Positions 61,544 to 64,000 of a stretch of 64,000 nt of DNA are shown here, piece after piece; the stretch's first letter is position 1, and each line of letters opens with the position of its first letter. Both the position numbers and the translations under genes were made by a program. The notes under the pieces are model-generated. The model did not search any database. It worked only from the letters and a program-made list of their open reading frames with translations, and was not told where the DNA came from. Source of the stretch: Vibrio sp. 05-20-BW147 (lineage in GTDB: Bacteria; Pseudomonadota; Gammaproteobacteria; Enterobacterales; Vibrionaceae); the NCBI RefSeq assembly GCF_013369385.1, contig NZ_SZTO01000007.1:62001-126000 (forward strand), given 5' to 3'.

Positions 61544-63094
61544 ATGACATTCACTCGGCTACGACTCATTTTAGGCGACCAACTTAATGCACAGCACTCT
61601 TGGTTCGATCAAGTGAGCGATGACACCTTATATCTGATCATCGAACTCAAACAAGAAACCGATTACGTGACACACCATGTGCAAAAAATCTGTGCCTTCT
61701 TTGCTGCGATGGAACAGTTCGCCCAGACGCTCCAACAAGCAGGACATCAGGTCCAGTACATCGATTTGGATCAGTCGGTAGAAAAAGCATCACTTTGCGA
61801 ATGGATAGTGCACCTTTGCCTGTCTTATCAGGTCAGCCAGTTTGAATACCAACGTCCCGATGAGTATCGCTTAGCACAACAACTCGCCCAACTCGACATC
61901 CCTAATACCACGATACAAGCAGTAGACAGCGAACACTTTATTGTGCCGTTTGAGCACATCCCACAGTCCTTCCCAAAAGGGAACCCACCATTGATGGAGC
62001 ACTTTTATCGGCGCATGCGCAAAACGCATCAGTTACTGCTCGATGAAGCACAAAAACCACTTGGCGGGAAATGGAACTACGATGCTGATAACCGCAAGAA
62101 ACTCTCAGCAGCCGATCTCGACGCCTTGCCAAAACCGCTGTTATTTGCCAACTCCGTTGAGACGATTCTCGCTCGCCTCACACGCCATCGGATTAAAACC
62201 ATTGGTGTCGCTCAATCAACACTGATTTGGCCTATCAATCGCGGCCAAGCCCTCAACTTGCTTGCTCATTTTTGTCGAGTGTGCCTCCCTCATTTTGGCC
62301 AGTTTCAAGACGCGATGACCAACCAGCACAATGCCGCATGGAGTTTGTATCACAGCCGACTTTCTTTTGCTCTAAACAGCAAGATACTCTCGCCGATGGA
62401 GGTCATTCATGCGGCAATTTCGACCTATCAGCACCCAGAGCATGGAATAACACTGGCACAAATCGAAGGCTTTGTAAGGCAAATTTTAGGTTGGCGCGAG
62501 TACGTCCGCGGGGTCTATTGGAGTGAAATGCCCAGCTATGCCACCACCAATGCGTTAGCCGCCACTCGCCCTCTGCCCAGCTATTTTTGGAACGGAGAGA
62601 CCAAAATGGCCTGTGTGCGTGAAGCCGTATCGCAATCGCTAGAATACGCCTACGCTCACCATATTCAACGCCTGATGATTACTGGCAATTTCGCCCTGCT
62701 GACAGGCATCCACCCCGATCAAGTGGATGCGTGGTATTTGGGTATTTATATCGATGCGATCGAATGGGTGGAAATGCCAAACACACGCGGAATGGCCTTG
62801 CATGCAGATGGGGGCATTGTGGGCACCAAACCGTATGCGGCCAGTGGGGCCTACATCAACAAGATGAGCGATTACTGCAAACACTGTTTTTATCAAGTGA
62901 AGCAACGCAGTGGAGAAGGTGCCTGCCCGTTCAATAGCCTGTATTGGCACTTCATCGATCAACACCAGAGTGCATTTAACCACAACCCGAGGATGTCTCT
63001 GGTGATGAACAATTGGTACAAGCAAACGGATGAAGAAAAGGCGCAAATTCTGTCGACAGCGCGCCATTATCTTCATCACATTGAGTCGTTATGA
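61544..63094 (+). CDS. Iron-sulfur photolyase (FeS-BCP/PhrB type, (6-4) photolyase-like)
   Basis: A 516-residue protein of the FeS-containing bacterial cryptochrome/photolyase group, distinct from class I photolyase. The N-terminus LRLILGDQLNAQHSWF starts a DUF-like antenna domain; the FAD domain holds GFVRQILGWREYVRGVYW. Four cysteines fit the [4Fe-4S] set: C in AC-VREAV (near residue 352), then the YCKHCFY pair (near 447 and 450), and GACPFNS (near 463). Such proteins repair (6-4) photoproducts. The ATG at 61544 has GAGGAGAAG before it. Its stop overlaps the convergent soxR stop by six bases. Confidence 0.9.
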   Translation: MTFTRLRLILGDQLNAQHSWFDQVSDDTLYLIIELKQETDYVTHHVQKICAFFAAMEQFAQTLQQAGHQVQYIDLDQSVEKASLCEWIVHLCLSYQVSQFEYQRPDEYRLAQQLAQLDIPNTTIQAVDSEHFIVPFEHIPQSFPKGNPPLMEHFYRRMRKTHQLLLDEAQKPLGGKWNYDADNRKKLSAADLDALPKPLLFANSVETILARLTRHRIKTIGVAQSTLIWPINRGQALNLLAHFCRVCLPHFGQFQDAMTNQHNAAWSLYHSRLSFALNSKILSPMEVIHAAISTYQHPEHGITLAQIEGFVRQILGWREYVRGVYWSEMPSYATTNALAATRPLPSYFWNGETKMACVREAVSQSLEYAYAHHIQRLMITGNFALLTGIHPDQVDAWYLGIYIDAIEWVEMPNTRGMALHADGGIVGTKPYAASGAYINKMSDYCKHCFYQVKQRSGEGACPFNSLYWHFIDQHQSAFNHNPRMSLVMNNWYKQTDEEKAQILSTARHYLHHIESL

Positions 63095-63544
63095 AGTGAC
63101 AAAATCCTCATCTTCAGGTTGAGTGAGTAACGACTCTCCGAGATGGTGAGAGGCTTTTTCATCCTGAGGATTTCGTAAGTTGCAGCTCTCTAGCGACAAA
63201 CATCCGCAGCCAATGCATCCGCCCAAATCATTTTGCAGCGCTTTGAGCTGCAAAATCCGATGTTCAAGCATCGCATGCCAACCTGTTGCCATCGCTTCCC
63301 ATTGCGCTTTACTTGGTGCTTGGTGTTTGGGAAGTGATTCCAGCGCTTGAGCTATCTCTTCTAAAGTCAGTCCCACCTGTTGAGCCGCTTTGATCACGGC
63401 GATACGGCGGATCGCACTGCGATGGTATCGTCGCTGATTGCCCTGATTACGCCAACTGCTAATCAACCCTTTTTGCTCATAAAAGTGCAGTGCCGACACT
63501 TTTACACCCGCTCGTTTCGCCACTTCTCCGACGCTCAATTCCAT
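63089..63544 (-). CDS. soxR: SoxR redox-sensing MerR-family regulator
   Basis: A 151-residue SoxR protein, normal length. The HTH is LSVGEVAKRAGVKVSALHFYEQKGLI and the [2Fe-2S] motif is CIGCGCLSLESC (near residues 119 to 130). It senses redox-cycling compounds or superoxide and activates promoters with an extended spacer. It is divergent from an MFS gene whose promoter holds a SoxR box; no soxS is nearby, so direct control of the MFS gene is likely. It converges with the FeS photolyase and shares six bases with its end. Confidence 0.95.
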   Translation of the reverse strand: MELSVGEVAKRAGVKVSALHFYEQKGLISSWRNQGNQRRYHRSAIRRIAVIKAAQQVGLTLEEIAQALESLPKHQAPSKAQWEAMATGWHAMLEHRILQLKALQNDLGGCIGCGCLSLESCNLRNPQDEKASHHLGESLLTQPEDEDFVTS

Positions 63545-63582
63545 CTGCCCTAGACTCCTTTGCTATTTGGCTGAAAAAACGC

Positions 63583-63613
63583 TTTACCTCAAGTTAGGTT
63601 GAGCTTTTAGAGT
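63583..63613 (+). promoter_or_regulatory. SoxR box and promoter of the divergent MFS gene
   Basis: CCTCAAGTTAGGTTGAGC (63587-63604) matches the enterobacterial SoxR consensus CCTCAAGTTAACTTGAGG at 15 of 18 positions. It sits between a -35-like TTTACC (63583-63588) and a -10-like TAGAGT (63608-63613), 19 bp apart, the long spacer typical of SoxR/MerR-activated promoters. Confidence 0.8.
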
Positions 63614-63647
63614 AGCAACAAATACGTCAGTCGACATGGAGAAAATA

Positions 63648-64000
63648 ATGAATATGCCACCTGCAACACGCCATCGTACCTTGCCTTACCTCACCGGCCT
63701 CTTTTTTGATGGGATCTCATCGGGACTGTTTATGATGGCGTTACCATGGATGATGCTACAAACACCCGACATGGGCACGTTTGTCGCGCTCACTGCCTTA
63801 ACTTGTACCACGGTAGCTTTTCTTTTTGCGCCCATTTTCGCCACCATGGTTGACCGTCATTCACGCAAAAAAATCTTGGTGGTCAATCAAGCGGTTCAAG
63901 CATCCACTGCGGCGGCCATCGCGCTGATTTATAGCTTGGGCCTGAACTCACCATGGTTGTTGGCTGCCGCTCAGTTGATCTTCTGGCTTTCCAGTAATCT
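63648..64000 (+). CDS. MFS transporter, SoxR-controlled (partial, cut by window edge)
   Basis: The first 117 codons of an MFS permease. GGAG is six bases before the ATG (a second ATG is at 63654). Membrane helices and the loop motif MVDRHSRKKIL (about residues 67 to 77), the MFS motif A (R-x-x-R-K/R), are clear. It is probably a drug or redox-compound efflux pump: it is divergent from soxR with a SoxR box in its promoter. The rest of the gene lies beyond the window. Confidence 0.85.
   Translation, partial: MNMPPATRHRTLPYLTGLFFDGISSGLFMMALPWMMLQTPDMGTFVALTALTCTTVAFLFAPIFATMVDRHSRKKILVVNQAVQASTAAAIALIYSLGLNSPWLLAAAQLIFWLSSN

Noticed and set aside
1..64000. CRISPR arrays, tRNA or rRNA genes, integron attC sites, prophage
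   Set aside because: No regularly spaced repeats, no cloverleaf sequences, and no phage or integron gene sets were seen while reading both strands; a tRNAscan or CRISPR finder run was not possible.

Overview
The window reads as one continuous, gene-dense stretch of a gamma-proteobacterial chromosome, most probably a Vibrio. The grounds are the near-identical AroG, ArtP and DeoD sequences, the sets of chitinase, secreted M4 metalloprotease, GGDEF/EAL/PilZ proteins and RND pumps, and the block deoD - DUF523/DUF1722 - MerR - photolyase, a grouping I associate with the second chromosome of vibrios. I lean towards V. vulnificus or a close relative, but the species is inference. I see no rRNA, tRNA, CRISPR array, phage or intact insertion sequence. 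The last gene runs off the right edge.

Layout. 0.3-7 kb: an anion (DASS) transporter, a class-3 lipase, a PspB-like small membrane protein, aroG with a palindrome upstream, a 33-residue membrane peptide gene, a SpoIIAA-like protein, a PilZ protein and a degenerate M16-like exported protein. 7.5-15 kb: a secreted M4 protease, an MgtC/DUF4010 membrane protein, and an RND adaptor-permease pair behind two copies of an 18-bp operator. 15-24 kb: a PTS-EIIC/EAL fusion, an MscS channel, DM13 and NlpE-like envelope proteins, the arginine ABC transporter artP-I-Q-M and a PPOX-fold protein. 24-34 kb: a 1205-residue multidomain GH19-type chitinase, an 877-bp AT-rich gap, yiaW-yiaV, and an ECF transporter (S-A-T) behind a structured leader. 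34-41 kb: an MFS transporter, a tricorn-type protease, a GNAT acetyltransferase, a DEAD-box helicase and an Lpp-type lipoprotein. 41-45 kb: a tight four-gene leftward operon (DUF523/DUF1722, MerR, CPD photolyase, L,D-transpeptidase). 45-52 kb: deoD, an IS1-like zinc-ribbon protein, a pair of TPR/GGDEF paralogues of which one is degenerate, and yggL. 52-56 kb: a second RND pump behind three 10-bp-phased repeats. 56-64 kb: a cysteine-free sulfite-oxidase-fold periplasmic protein with a hybrid kinase, a NUDIX hydrolase, a PEBP protein, an AraC regulator, an FeS-type photolyase, soxR, and a divergent MFS gene with a SoxR box.

How the parts work together. Light and oxidative damage recurs: a class I photolyase with a MerR regulator whose C-terminal domain looks like the CarH/LitR sensor but lacks the cobalamin histidine motif, a second photolyase of the iron-sulfur type, and a SoxR circuit next to it. 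Envelope maintenance recurs too: the L,D-transpeptidase at the end of the photolyase operon converges on an Lpp-type lipoprotein gene, the natural substrate of that enzyme family. Cyclic-di-GMP is represented by PilZ, EIIC-EAL and TPR-GGDEF proteins.

The strongest candidates for something undescribed are the leader before the ECF transporter (hairpin whose loop is complementary to a downstream strand), the photolyase/L,D-transpeptidase operon with its TTGTACAA operators, the paired active/degenerate TPR-GGDEF genes, the cysteine-free sulfite-oxidase-fold partner of the hybrid kinase, and the TTGTGAC operator array of the second RND pump.
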